Program-made: the position numbers and the translations under genes | Shown here: in pieces, positions 26,100-34,787 of the stretch | Layout of the letters: each line of letters opens with the position of its first letter | Numbering within the stretch: position 1 is the stretch's first letter | Assembly: GCA_010094045.1 (NCBI GenBank) | Contig: ML986799.1 | Location: 1 to 43,809 of the forward strand | Length of the DNA stretch: 43,809 bases | Direction: 5' to 3' | Source of the DNA: Lojkania enalia | Taxonomy: Eukaryota > Ascomycota > Dothideomycetes > Pleosporales | The notes under the pieces: model-generated | The model's input: the letters and a program-made list of their open reading frames with translations, nothing else | Told to the model about the DNA's origin: nothing | Databases searched by the model: none

Positions 26100-27423
26100 A
26101 TTCTTAGTATAATACTTAATGCGGGCCTTAGCAGTTAACGTATTACAGGTTAACTATCTTATAATATAAGTGCCCTTCTTGCCCGCATATATCGCATGCC
26201 TCTTATTATATATAGTCCTTTACTCTGTGTCTAAACCTCCTACACTTATAGTAGGCTACTAGTATGCGTCGCTCCTCGAATTGTAATACTATAATGCCCC
26301 CTCCTCTAAACGTCACGCTGTCTGACTTTAGCAGCTTCTTAGCCTCCTCTTTTATTACTACCTTAACTACTGCTGACGTATACTGTCCTCTAGGCCTTGG
26401 TTGCCCTAGCCATCGCATCGTGCATACCTCCACTCCGTTTTCTGTACCGAATCGTTCTATTGCTGACCTGCTTACTTTACTACTCTCTACATCTATAGCT
26501 AAAGCTACCTTAATCTAGTCTACTTTTATCGGATACTACTTAGGTCCTACTAGCCTTGTACCTGGTAGGGTTGGTTTAAGCCAGTCTACTGTTGCCTGCC
26601 GGACTGCTGCCTCCTTATTCTTATTAACCGAGAACTTAATCACGCTTGTATTATTATTTGCTCGCCACACACGGAAGTCTTTTACTGTTATTCCTACGAG
26701 ACTTTCAACCCCATTTATACTTTGCTGGATTGCCTGCTTAGCCGCCTCTGTAGTTACTACCTTCTCTGTTATATCGTCTCTTATCTGGCTAACATCAATC
26801 ACTAGCTGTCGTTCATTCTCCTTGTCGACTCTTCCTCTATTCGTCGACCTTGAAGGCCTTATACCTAATCCTGCCTGCTGTCCGCTGGCTATAACTGCAG
26901 CCTATATATGTCTTAATAGTGTTTCGGTTGAATGGGTGTTAAGCTATAGGTAAAGAGAGTATATAGTTTCACGTAGCTCTACGATCTAGTCTTTAAGATT
27001 CTGTTATTCTACTCGGAATGTTGCGCGGTCGCTTTAAATGTCTTTAATAATCTTGTTCTGGTTCGCAATAATATTGTTTTATTATACTATCGTCTGTTTC
27101 AGGCTCGCAATAAGTTCAGCTAGCTCCCCTATCCCGGTACTACCGCTATCAAGAGCTTGTCGAGAAGAGGTCGATACACCCCCAGTGTAAGGTAGCGGTA
27201 GTTTATATTGCTCTGGATATTGCTGTATACTATTAGGTTCCTTGTTCTGCGGTAACAGCAGTACTATAGCTCTGCGCTCAGCCTGTATGGATCGGCTCGC
27301 TGTTGCCCTTGTTGTCGGGGGCTGCTGCAGTATATCAGGTGCCTTTATTGTCCGCCTCCTGGTACGTTTTACTGGCGCAGGGGGTAGTGTCGATGGGTTG
27401 TGGTCAGAATCTGATATCGCCAT
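26100..27423 (-). pseudogene. LINE copy B ORF1 relic (gag-like, CCHC zinc knuckles)
   Basis: Begins at an ATG at 27423 (MAISDSDHNPSTLPP) with a basic RRRTIKAPDILQQPP stretch. It continues in one frame interrupted by TAG/TAA at likely Gln/Trp positions, through segments around 26802-26536 and 26433-26206. It ends with zinc knuckles near 26250-26160: YYKCRRFRHRVKDY, which has two Cys-to-Tyr changes, and CDICGQEGHLYYK. In Tad1/I-type LINEs ORF1 is the nucleic-acid-binding protein that packages element RNA. Confidence 0.85.
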
Positions 27424-27550
27424 CGGGGCTTCGGCACAAGGTTCGGTGGTCCGGGCGGACCGCCTTGCAGCGGGAACTAGCTAAGCGAGTGTCCGCGGTT
27501 CGAGTAAAAGAATGTCCGAGATGAATATCCTCCTTATTAACAATTCAGAA

Positions 27551-28056
27551 GTTTTCACGCACCCCCCACAAAAGTATCCCGGACTCCCCACAAAAGTGTG
27601 GCCGGAGCAGGTTAGCTGTCCTCCCTGCTAGCGTGATCGGGGCGTTCGTTCGGACTCTAGGCAGCAGTAGCTCTTCTTCTACGCTAAAGATTCTCTGGCT
27701 ATCAAACAAGGGTGGAGCATGAGCGGGTTCATAACCATCCATGCGCACACGGCGCATGGAGGTCTTTTGTATGAGAACTGAGTGGCAAAGTAATTAGGTG
27801 GGCCTGAACCCCCTGATTGCGCATGCTAGCGACAAGACAGAATAGTGCGGGATAGCTCACTTGAGGTTATGGGATATCAGAAGGCTGGGGTCATGTGATA
27901 ATTGTACTAGTGCCCTTTAGGCTTAATGCCGGGCGGAATGAATCTCTCTCTCTCTCTCGTTCCAACCATCTTTCACTCTCGACACCCCCTCTCCACGGGT
28001 CTGCCTCGCTCTTCATTTCTATTGACTACCTCGAGCGTTCGCTGCGCTCTCGCGCC
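27551..28056. other. Start of gene island; no convincing gene
   Basis: Base composition is normal from here on. It holds two copies of ccccacaaaagt at about 27563 and 27586, and a 9-bp perfect hairpin, tccatgcgc/gcgcatgga with a 5-base loop, at 27738-27760. A (CT)8-like run is at about 27943-27958. A 70-codon - frame at 27757-27545 crosses the LINE border and is not supported. The pyrimidine-rich DNA after 27940 resembles a fungal 5' leader for the small frame that follows. Confidence 0.5.
27943..27958. repeat. CT microsatellite
   Basis: A simple CT dinucleotide run in an otherwise pyrimidine-rich stretch, about 100 bp before the ATG at 28057. Such tracts are common in fungal promoters and leaders. 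Confidence 0.6.
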
Positions 28057-28233
28057 ATGGCTGATGAGTCGCGATCAAAGGTAATCAAGGCAAACCCCAT
28101 TGGCAAAGGACTCGATACCTTTCGCGACTCTTTCGAATTCAAATGCAGAGACCTAGCTATCACAGGCGCTGATGCATTGTACCATATTAGTGGGGAAGGT
28201 ACGGCTCAATACCAAACTCGCGAGATTTCCTAG
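28057..28233 (+). CDS. Possible small or truncated gene (58 aa), unknown
   Basis: ATG in a strong context (cgccATGg) after a CT-rich stretch; the frame encodes MADESRSKVIKANPIG and runs 58 codons to TAG. No family is recognised and there is no signal peptide or membrane segment. An alternative splice reading exists (gtaatc at 28081, tgcag at about 28150) but leads quickly to a stop. It ends next to a LINE RNase H fragment, so it may be the 5' stub of a gene cut by that fragment. It may equally be chance. Confidence 0.25.
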   Translation: MADESRSKVIKANPIGKGLDTFRDSFEFKCRDLAITGADALYHISGEGTAQYQTREIS

Positions 28234-28239
28234 CATTAT

Positions 28240-28600
28240 CAGGTTTCGGGGTTCGGATGGCGGCTTGATTGTCTGTAAAGACAATGCAACTGCCAGAGGT
28301 GTTTGTTGACGCGTGTATATCTAGTGCCATCTGGAATGCCATCCCTATTCCTCTGAGTTCTGCAGCATATTATGTTTGAGGCAGTTGATTTGCCTATGTA
28401 CTCCAATATTCTTGTGCTACATCCCTCGTTCGCCTGGTCTAATACTATCGCGGCCGCACCTACGTGGCCGTTAATGGCACTTGTGTCGGTATATATGCAT
28501 AGTGCTTCATTCTCCATGGCGTTGTGCTCTTCGATTGCGACATCCTTAGACTCTGCGATGTGTGCAGTGTCCACCATGGTGGGACGACATATTGGTGACG
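28240..28600 (-). mobile_element. LINE fragment: RNase H domain, not RIP-mutated, frameshifted
   Basis: On the - strand the frame reads PTMVDTAHIAESKDVAIEEH, then IYTDTSAINGHVGAAAIVLDQ. After a one-frame shift near 28375 it continues as YAAELRGIGMAFQMALDIH and CIVFTDNQAAIRTPK. This is the RNase H domain of a Tad1/I-type LINE with the acidic D, E and D positions all present. It is about 360 bp and keeps normal CA/TG content; RIP is known to spare very short duplications, which fits. It lies 70 bp downstream of the F-box gene on the same strand and could form its 3' untranslated region. Confidence 0.7.
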
Positions 28601-28669
28601 TTTCTCTAGGCGGTGAAGCTGCACGCTGTCCTTGTTTTCTAGTGTGTTGGATAGTCGGGCGGCATGATT

Positions 28670-30891
28670 TCAAAGCAATTCCGAGATTACCCCTAGGCTA
28701 ATAAGGCCATACTGTGGGTCCTATCTATGTAAGTGCTTTATGTCCGTTTGGATAGCGTTACCTATACTCACATGACTGGCATAGAAACCAGTAATTGTTG
28801 TTCCAGCGGCAATAGTTAAGGACTGCATCTCTGAATGATTGCAGTCGACATTACTTTGGAACTCCCGACCGCGACTGGTCGTTATCTAGCGTACGAAGTT
28901 CAATTAGTCTAGTGCACTCTAAAGGGAAAAAGGGCATTTTCTAATATTGACTCACTCTGAAGCATTTCAAAAGTCCATGTCGTAAGAAATCGTAGCCCCC
29001 TGGATGTTTATCCTTTTCCACGTGAACAGCGACGGATGTAATTAGCTCGCCAGCAATGCCATCAATAATGAACGTTGATCCCGGGTGAACCACCTCGTCA
29101 TTGCATCGACCAAGCTTACGTGACGAATATCCACAGATACCGTCGTACACGAATTCCAAAGAGCTTAAACGGTACTTACTCTGGACAAACAGTGCCACAA
29201 TGTTTTTAAGATCGCTGCCTCGTTGTCCACCGAAATGGTTCCATAACAGTGGTCGGTAGCCGATATGGCATGGGTTTTGGCCTGTAAACGAGCTTTCATT
29301 CAGATAGAGTTCGTTTGGTGGCTTGCTAGGGTACCATAGGGCCGTCTCTCGCAGTGGCGGATCAGTTCCTAGGTCCTGGTCTGAAATAACGTCTAGCGCG
29401 GTAACACCCAGGCCAACTATTTTAAATCCCTAAGCCATAATCCTTAGCTTCAGCACTTCGGCTTATTAGAAATCACTCACATCGAATCTAACGGTTACTG
29501 ATTTAATAGGTTGTGATCTAACTAAGCGCTCTGAAACCGGAACATCGCTCAGACATCCAAACCACTGGGACAAGTGACTGTTCTTGCCAACAATTTGTAA
29601 GGCTCTGAGTCCACTAGGGGCTACTGCAACCTTAAATCCGAATAATTCTTGTAGTGTAAAGAATGTCTCGCTGCTAGAAATGTACCCGATACGGATGTCG
29701 GATGTACTCCCCGTAATAAAACGAAGTCCTGTGACGTAGCTCGTAGTGCTAAAGCTGATTGTCGAAACTCCAATTTTCAGTAGACATTCGGGTACTGTGA
29801 CGACGATAGTGCGTAGAGAGTAACACCCTTGTTCAAAAGGTCTCCAGTTTCTTTCGAGCTTATCAAAATTCAAGGCACCAGTCACTTGAGACCAAGGTGG
29901 CCCTATAGTCTGATCGGTTGTAGATGTCAGACATTCGTTACGCTCAAGCCTAGCAATCTCTATTAGTGGTTTGATGATGTACCAAACACGGCACCTATTT
30001 CGCAGGCCAGGTGGACCGCTTTTCTGACTGGTTAGCCGGTACAACTCTAGCCAATCTGTAGGCTCTCGACACCCGTGCATTTCGAAGACGAAGCCTCTTT
30101 CCCAGCCGCCTACAAATCGAGAGGCCCAGAAAGTACTGCTTGATAGCAGCGGCAGGAACGAAGTGGATGCCTCGCGCAATGCCAACGCATCTGCAGTAGT
30201 AAGCAAGACGGTAATAGCCTCACGAAGCTCCCACGGCAGGCGAGAAAAACAATCATGGGCAGTTTTCTCCATACCCCGGACCGGTTGAGGTCTTGCACAG
30301 CTCAACAAGATCTCAGGCAAGGTTGGCACGTCGTAGGGGTTTGCGGCGGCGTCTAAGAAAACTGAGGTGGCCTCGCGGGGCTGGAACAAGGTTTCTTGCC
30401 ACGGAAAATAGTTTTGGGTGTCGAGAGATAGAAGGCCTCCGTAGCAGTGCTGCCAGCCCAGGCCGTTGGTGCGAAGGGGAAATGGTATAGATTCGCACAT
30501 TTCTACCAGCCGGTCGATCCTGATCTCTTCTGGGCCCCATGCCCTACGTAACAGCATCCAACAAGCATCATGTAGGACAAATCCGTGGCGACCATGCAGC
30601 GGGGCTTGTCGCATCACTGGTAACTCGTGCAGCCGAAGGTTGCTATCGTGGTCGTCCCATCGCCAAGCAGGGTCCGACGGCGCAGTCCAGGACGCGCTGC
30701 CATCATAACATCCGACACCCGTTACCGAATAGCCTGATGGGTGCGAATAGACTTGCTGCGTCAGCGGGGTGTAGCAACAACATTGCTGAAGCCGGCGTAC
30801 TTGCACGATATTCCCTTAGCCACTGTTCGGCGACGTCGCTCTCTGAAGAGCGGATGACGAACCCACACAGAATGCAGCTGTAGTAGGTCAT
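28670..30891 (-). CDS. F-box-type fungal protein, five exons, 663 aa
   Basis: Model on the - strand: exons 30891-30801, 30751-29481, 29429-28956, 28885-28772 and 28711-28670. The introns of 49, 51, 70 and 60 bp all start GT and end AG (donors GTACGC, GTGAGT, GTGAGT, GTGAGT). Joined, they keep one frame of 664 codons including TGA. The protein starts MTYYSCILCGFVIRSS, has a conserved GRHGFVLHDACW block (about residue 84), and an F-box-like stretch SRLPWELREAITVLL to FWASRF (about 197-242). The long C-terminal part has SYVTGLRF, an LLWNHFGG block and GTTITGFYASH, and ends YGLISLGVISELL. F-box proteins usually supply substrates to SCF ubiquitin ligases; the C-terminal part resembles a fungal domain I associate with DUF7600, a name not checked. 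There is no signal peptide. Start choice: an in-frame ATG 18 codons upstream exists, but 30891 gives the family-like N-terminus. It is divergent from the next gene. Confidence 0.85.
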
Positions 30892-31434
30892 GAAGGCCAG
30901 AGGGTGGTGGAAAGAACAAAGCAATGCGTTGCCTGAGCGGGGCACGGGGACGCCACCTATTATACCTGCCGTTGGAGTAGTCCAGCATCAACACCGAGTT
31001 CGCTACGCCACGTAAGGGCTCGAAGCGCAGTGCACCGGAACTAGAGACAAACTCCTCATTGGCTCTGCCAATACCCTTATTAAGCCATGATGCCAAATTA
31101 TAGCCACGGCGCGAGTCAAGACCAGTCCCAGATTACCAGGGAAACGTGCGCAAACACGATGGACGACAAAAGTGCGAACGGGGCTCACCCGGCTCAAAAA
31201 GTTACCGCAAAAGAGCAAAACAGCCGGCGCTTGAATTGTGACTCATCTTTGGCATGGGGTCTCAGCCACCAGTGATTTCGCCAAGAATGTCTATTTACTA
31301 TGCCCGAAGAGCTTGGCGTTAAGTGCAAAGACCATTTCCTCTTCAACCGTCCTCGCGTTCTCACAGTTCGCACACTCTACCGCCGACCACACCACCACTA
31401 TAAGGAGATCTCCTTTGCCCTTCTGCCTATTGAA
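30892..31434. promoter_or_regulatory. Divergent promoter region between F-box gene and DUF7924-like gene
   Basis: The 543 bp separate two oppositely transcribed start codons, so both promoters must lie here. No clear TATA box for the left gene. An actataagg sequence at 31396-31404 lies 31 bp before the chosen start of the right gene. Small frames here on both strands are not supported. Confidence 0.5.
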
Positions 31435-33096
31435 ATGGCGAACAATCCCGGAAAGCTAGTTTCCCCAAAACACCGGCGGAAACAAACCAAACCAAGAGAT
31501 CCAGGTCTGTCTCGCTGTTCTCAGCCACCGACTACTACTGACTTGCACATAGGGAAGCGCCCTCAGGGTGTCAAGAAATCGCAGGCGCAGAGGCCTACCC
31601 GCAGGAGCGCACGCCTCGATACGGAGCCTTGCGACTATTTCGGGCAGCAATACAAGGCGAAGACCTTGGTATGTTACGTCGTTTCTACTGATTGTCCCAC
31701 GCTGAGTGTCCAGAATCGATCGACTTCCCCACAGCCCAGGCGCCGAAAACGATCGCGTACCGAAGACTTACCTACCGACGTCGCAATCGAACCCTCTGCG
31801 AAGCGACCCCGAGCATCTCCAGGAACGCAATTCAGCGTTGAGACGCCCCTCGATCCCATTGATTATTGGCGGAAGGAACAAGCTTGGCCTAAGGAATACT
31901 TTGAGCCAGATAGGATGGCGCATCTGCTCCCAAGGAAGAGGTCGACGCCCTCCCTCCGGCGTAAACGATCAGAGGGTTCTCTTGGCGCTAGCTCTACAAC
32001 ACCCAGCGATCAGAAGCCGAGAGAGGAGAAGAGCGCTCCGTATCGGGATACGCGTTATGAAACCCTACTCGCGACCAAGGGCAGTTTTATGGATACATCT
32101 GAGCAGGGCATTGTGGATGCAAGCAAGGCCCAATGTCGGGAATTATTAGAGAAAAGGCAGGCCGTCCCTCAAGAATCGTTATTTCGCGATGACCTTTTCG
32201 AATCAACCTGTCGGAAAATACGAAGTAGGAATGAGACCAGGGTTATCCGAGATATTTCACTATTGATCGTCCCGTCTGCAGAGACATTGGCCACATACGG
32301 CGCTAAAGAGCTGGAAATCTTGATTGAAAGCACGAATGAAGGCTGGAACAACTCCATCCCCCTGACTGGGACCCGTCCGCAACCGGACTACTCGGTCGGG
32401 TTCAAGAGAACAGCATTTACGGACGAGCAGCTCAAGAAGCTTGCGCCGTTCATCGGCGACTTCATCGCTGGCGACCAGTCCTTCTTTATGGCGACGTACT
32501 ACATGTACTTCCCGTTCCTGACGTGTGAGGTTAAGTGCGGCGCGGCGGCCCTCGAAATCGCCGACCGCCAGAACGCGCACAGTATGACGCTCGCGGTGAG
32601 GGCTGTCGTCGAGCTCTTCCGGCTCGCCGGGCGTGAGAAGGAGATCGATCATGAGATCCTCGCCTTCTCAGTCTCACACGACCACACTTCAGTCCGGATC
32701 TACGGCCACTACGCTGTGATCAATGGGAAAGACATTACCTTTTACCGTCATCCAATCAAGAAGTTTGACTTCACGAGTGAGGAAGGGAGAGAGAAATGGA
32801 CATCATACCAGTTTATTAAGAGCGTCTATGACATATGGATGCCGAACCACTTCAAAAGACTCTGCTCCGTCATTGATCAATTGCCGCCAGAGTTGGATTT
32901 TGATGTCGCACCGCTTCCACAGGACTCTGGGCTCTCGCAAGATTTAGAATCCCATCATCTCTCGCGATCCTTCGCGGGATCGGCATCTCAAACGGGAAAT
33001 GATGAGAGCCGTTCAGGTGATGGAGGTATCACCCCAAACACCTCGTTCACCGGGCAAGGAACCCCAAAAAGGCCGAGGAGAAAGGTGGCTAAGTAG
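31435..33096 (+). CDS. DUF7924-like nuclear protein with PD-(D/E)XK-type core
   Basis: Start taken at ATG 31435 (MANNPGKLVSPKHRRK); an in-frame ATG at 31300 would add 45 residues. A 45-bp intron is likely at 31669-31713 (GTATGT...CAG, gctgag inside). It is a multiple of three without stops, so both forms stay in frame: 538 aa spliced, 553 aa unspliced. The N-terminal half is Ser/Arg/Lys-rich with nuclear-signal-like RRRKRSR, KRPR and RRKRS. The conserved C-terminal half runs from SLFRDDLFESTCRKIRSRNE. It has RPQPDYSVGF (Asp at about 303 of the spliced form), FLTCEVKCGAAA (Glu 350, Lys 352) and RQNAHSM (Gln 364), then YGHYAVINGKDITFYRHPI. D...ExK...Q is the signature of the PD-(D/E)XK nuclease fold; whether it cleaves DNA is inference. 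The tail is basic (KRPRRKVAK). The family is widespread and uncharacterised in fungi, to my knowledge. Confidence 0.85.
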   Translation: MANNPGKLVSPKHRRKQTKPRDPGLSRCSQPPTTTDLHIGKRPQGVKKSQAQRPTRRSARLDTEPCDYFGQQYKAKTLVCYVVSTDCPTLSVQNRSTSPQPRRRKRSRTEDLPTDVAIEPSAKRPRASPGTQFSVETPLDPIDYWRKEQAWPKEYFEPDRMAHLLPRKRSTPSLRRKRSEGSLGASSTTPSDQKPREEKSAPYRDTRYETLLATKGSFMDTSEQGIVDASKAQCRELLEKRQAVPQESLFRDDLFESTCRKIRSRNETRVIRDISLLIVPSAETLATYGAKELEILIESTNEGWNNSIPLTGTRPQPDYSVGFKRTAFTDEQLKKLAPFIGDFIAGDQSFFMATYYMYFPFLTCEVKCGAAALEIADRQNAHSMTLAVRAVVELFRLAGREKEIDHEILAFSVSHDHTSVRIYGHYAVINGKDITFYRHPIKKFDFTSEEGREKWTSYQFIKSVYDIWMPNHFKRLCSVIDQLPPELDFDVAPLPQDSGLSQDLESHHLSRSFAGSASQTGNDESRSGDGGITPNTSFTGQGTPKRPRRKVAK

Positions 33097-34053
33097 AAGT
33101 AGTTACGGAAATATTGTTCCTCTTCTTTCAACTTTACAAACAGACCTTGTAGAGATTAATGTGATACTCTTCAACATTCGGTGCTACCGCGACGTGTACA
33201 GTGGAGACATGGGAGAGAGTCCACTTTCACCGGTCCCTCTTGCATCTTGGTGCCTGTATACGGTAGTAAAGTGATGCGGTAGTGCTGAATGCAAAGCCTC
33301 CAATGTCCATAGCTTAAGCCGTTTAGAGGGCTAAACAGGCCCAGGTGTTTGCACATGCCTTACTTCGCGTTATCGAAAGGAAAACCCAGTAGACTGGTAC
33401 TGACCGGAGTCTCTTCCCCTCCACTTGCCCTATTATTAATGGAGGTATGACCGGTGAGAGCGCTGCAGTCAAGTATGGTCATAAACCCTGTTCCCTTAAC
33501 ATGAGGCGATCAACCATTACTCAAATTCCGCTGGCCAAGTCTAGCTTTGGCCCCCAAAAACTAGGGACCAGTGAAGTGCAGAGTTATAAACCACAAACAG
33601 TGGCAGTTGACAAAAGCAGTTGGCGAGGCAATTTCAAGTGGTTGGTCCTGAGGTGTATTTAGACTTTCGGGGTAACCGAATCTACATTCTGGATAAGTGC
33701 TGAGCCTTCATCCATAAAGTCTCATGCATATCTGTCACATTGTCATCGCATTTTGGTGTGCGATTAGGGGCTTAGTCGGGTGACACACATGCTTCCATCC
33801 AGTAAGAAGTTAAGGCGTTTGACCATGAACTATATTACAACGCACGAAGAGCTCGACGTATGATAGCAAGATGGGTGTAGGAGTGTTGATGCAAGGGGGC
33901 AGGGCGCGAACATGCGGCGCAGTACGCGCTGTAGCTAATTATGGCTTTTGGCCCGCTTCCTCGAAGCGTTGACAGTGGCTAAACAACTTGAGACTTCTAC
34001 GCGGGGTGTTCAGCCCGGCGCGTAGCATCGAGAGAACTCTCCCCGGCTATTGG
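33097..34053. other. Intergenic region, nothing recognised
   Basis: Normal base composition. Short frames on both strands (for example 33447-33662) show no family, no splice structure and no coding character. It must contain the 3' end of the upstream transcript and the upstream part of the next promoter. Confidence 0.6.
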
Positions 34054-34061
34054 TATAAATA
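34054..34061 (+). promoter_or_regulatory. TATA box of the small PD-(D/E)XK gene
   Basis: tataaata stands 131 bp before the ATG at 34193 and is followed by a long pyrimidine-rich leader (cactcttt..., about 34095-34190), a usual arrangement in filamentous fungi. A 24-codon frame beginning at 34069, only a few bases downstream of the box, probably lies at or before the transcript start. Confidence 0.6.
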
Positions 34062-34192
34062 TCTAAAGATGTCAATCCGCAAGGAATCTTCAGCACCTAC
34101 TCACCACTTCCTCCATCGTACACTCTTTCTTGAACAACCCTAAATTCTACCTATTCTGCTCTCCCTAGAGACCTTTGCTTTTCAACTTCAAG

Positions 34193-34787
34193 ATGTCTGC
34201 AACTTATAGATACGTGGGTTAATTCCACAAGACAGCCAAATATTGGCTTACTTACACTTGCACAGTATCTCAACAATGCCATTCTCCTATTCTACTACAA
34301 TGAGATCAAGAAGCCCGGGTCAAAAGAGACTGATGTTGATAACTTCTATAACAACTTTCTGCGTCTCTACTTTCGTATGGAGCAGAACTACGGGATTGAG
34401 CAGGAGTCTCGTCCACTCAAGGAGCTCGGGTTGACCCAGCGCACCGACTTCACCGTCCGGTACATCAAGAACGGTAGCCCCAAAAAGGTCATTCTTCTTG
34501 AAGACAAGCGGTCCGGCAAGGAGACCTCCTCTAGTGAATGGAGAGCCGCTCTGGATCAGGTTGTGAGATATGCGAGGTTAGTCCGGACGGAGACGCAGCA
34601 GAACCCTAACGAAACAATCTATCTCACCGTCAATATGGGAACCTACCTACGCTTCTACCAACTCAACCCGTGGGAGAGTGATGCTGTCGACTTCGGGCCG
34701 GCAGGAGGCAAGCTCTTTGAGCTCGCTGTCGACGAGGAGGAAGTCCACAGGCACTTTACAGCCCTCCGGGATTTGACCCTTCACTAA
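34193..34787 (+). CDS. Small PD-(D/E)XK-type protein, two exons, 180 aa
   Basis: Exon 1 34193-34213 (MSATYRY), intron 34214-34265 (52 bp, GTGGGT...CACAG), exon 2 34266-34787, in phase. Exon 2 encodes YLNNAILLFYYNEIKK, LRLYFRMEQNYGIEQESRPL, TQRTDFTVRYIKNGSP, KKVILLEDKRSGKE, EWRAALDQVVRYARLV and a C-terminal NMGTYLRFYQLNPW. Asp68, Glu86-x-Lys88 and Gln105 fit the D...ExK...Q core of the PD-(D/E)XK fold, with ExK on a hydrophobic strand as expected. No signal peptide or membrane segment, so probably intracellular. The frame of exon 2 stays open upstream of the acceptor (TRQPNIGLLTLAQ looks coding) without an ATG, so the true first exon could differ. The protein is about as long as a single nuclease-fold domain. 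Function unknown; a nuclease is possible, as is a catalytically dead or fragmentary relative. Same strand as the DUF7924-like gene, 1.1 kb apart. Confidence 0.7.

Larger units (their letters stand above)
21800..27550 (-). mobile_element. Tad1-like LINE, copy B (lightly RIP-mutated)
   Basis: Full-length or nearly full-length element on the - strand, lying head-to-tail behind copy A: its 3' end meets the 5' end of copy A at about 21.79-21.80 kb. It keeps many CA and TG dinucleotides and several open frames of 60-110 codons. Both copies share the 5' terminal motif ttattaacaatt(c/t)aga. The right end at about 27550 is also the sharp edge of the gene island. Confidence 0.9.

Noticed and set aside
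19843..26518. Several + strand frames of 60-86 codons (for example 19843-20088, 25564-25824, 26264-26518)
   Set aside because: They lie antisense to the LINE coding relics and are low-complexity mirrors of them.
27242..27524. Two overlapping + strand frames of 73-80 codons
   Set aside because: Antisense to the LINE ORF1 start and 5' end; no independent support.
28372..28701. + strand frame of 109 codons
   Set aside because: Antisense to the LINE RNase H fragment and to the last exon of the F-box gene.
30293..31275. Many short overlapping frames on both strands
   Set aside because: Shadows of F-box gene exons or of the divergent promoter; no splice or family support.
31300..31434. Upstream start ATG of the DUF7924-like gene
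   Set aside because: In frame, but the added 45 residues have no family character and the ATG at 31435 follows a TATA-like site; kept only as an alternative.
32260..32652. - strand frame of 130 codons
   Set aside because: Exact antisense shadow of the conserved part of the DUF7924-like gene.
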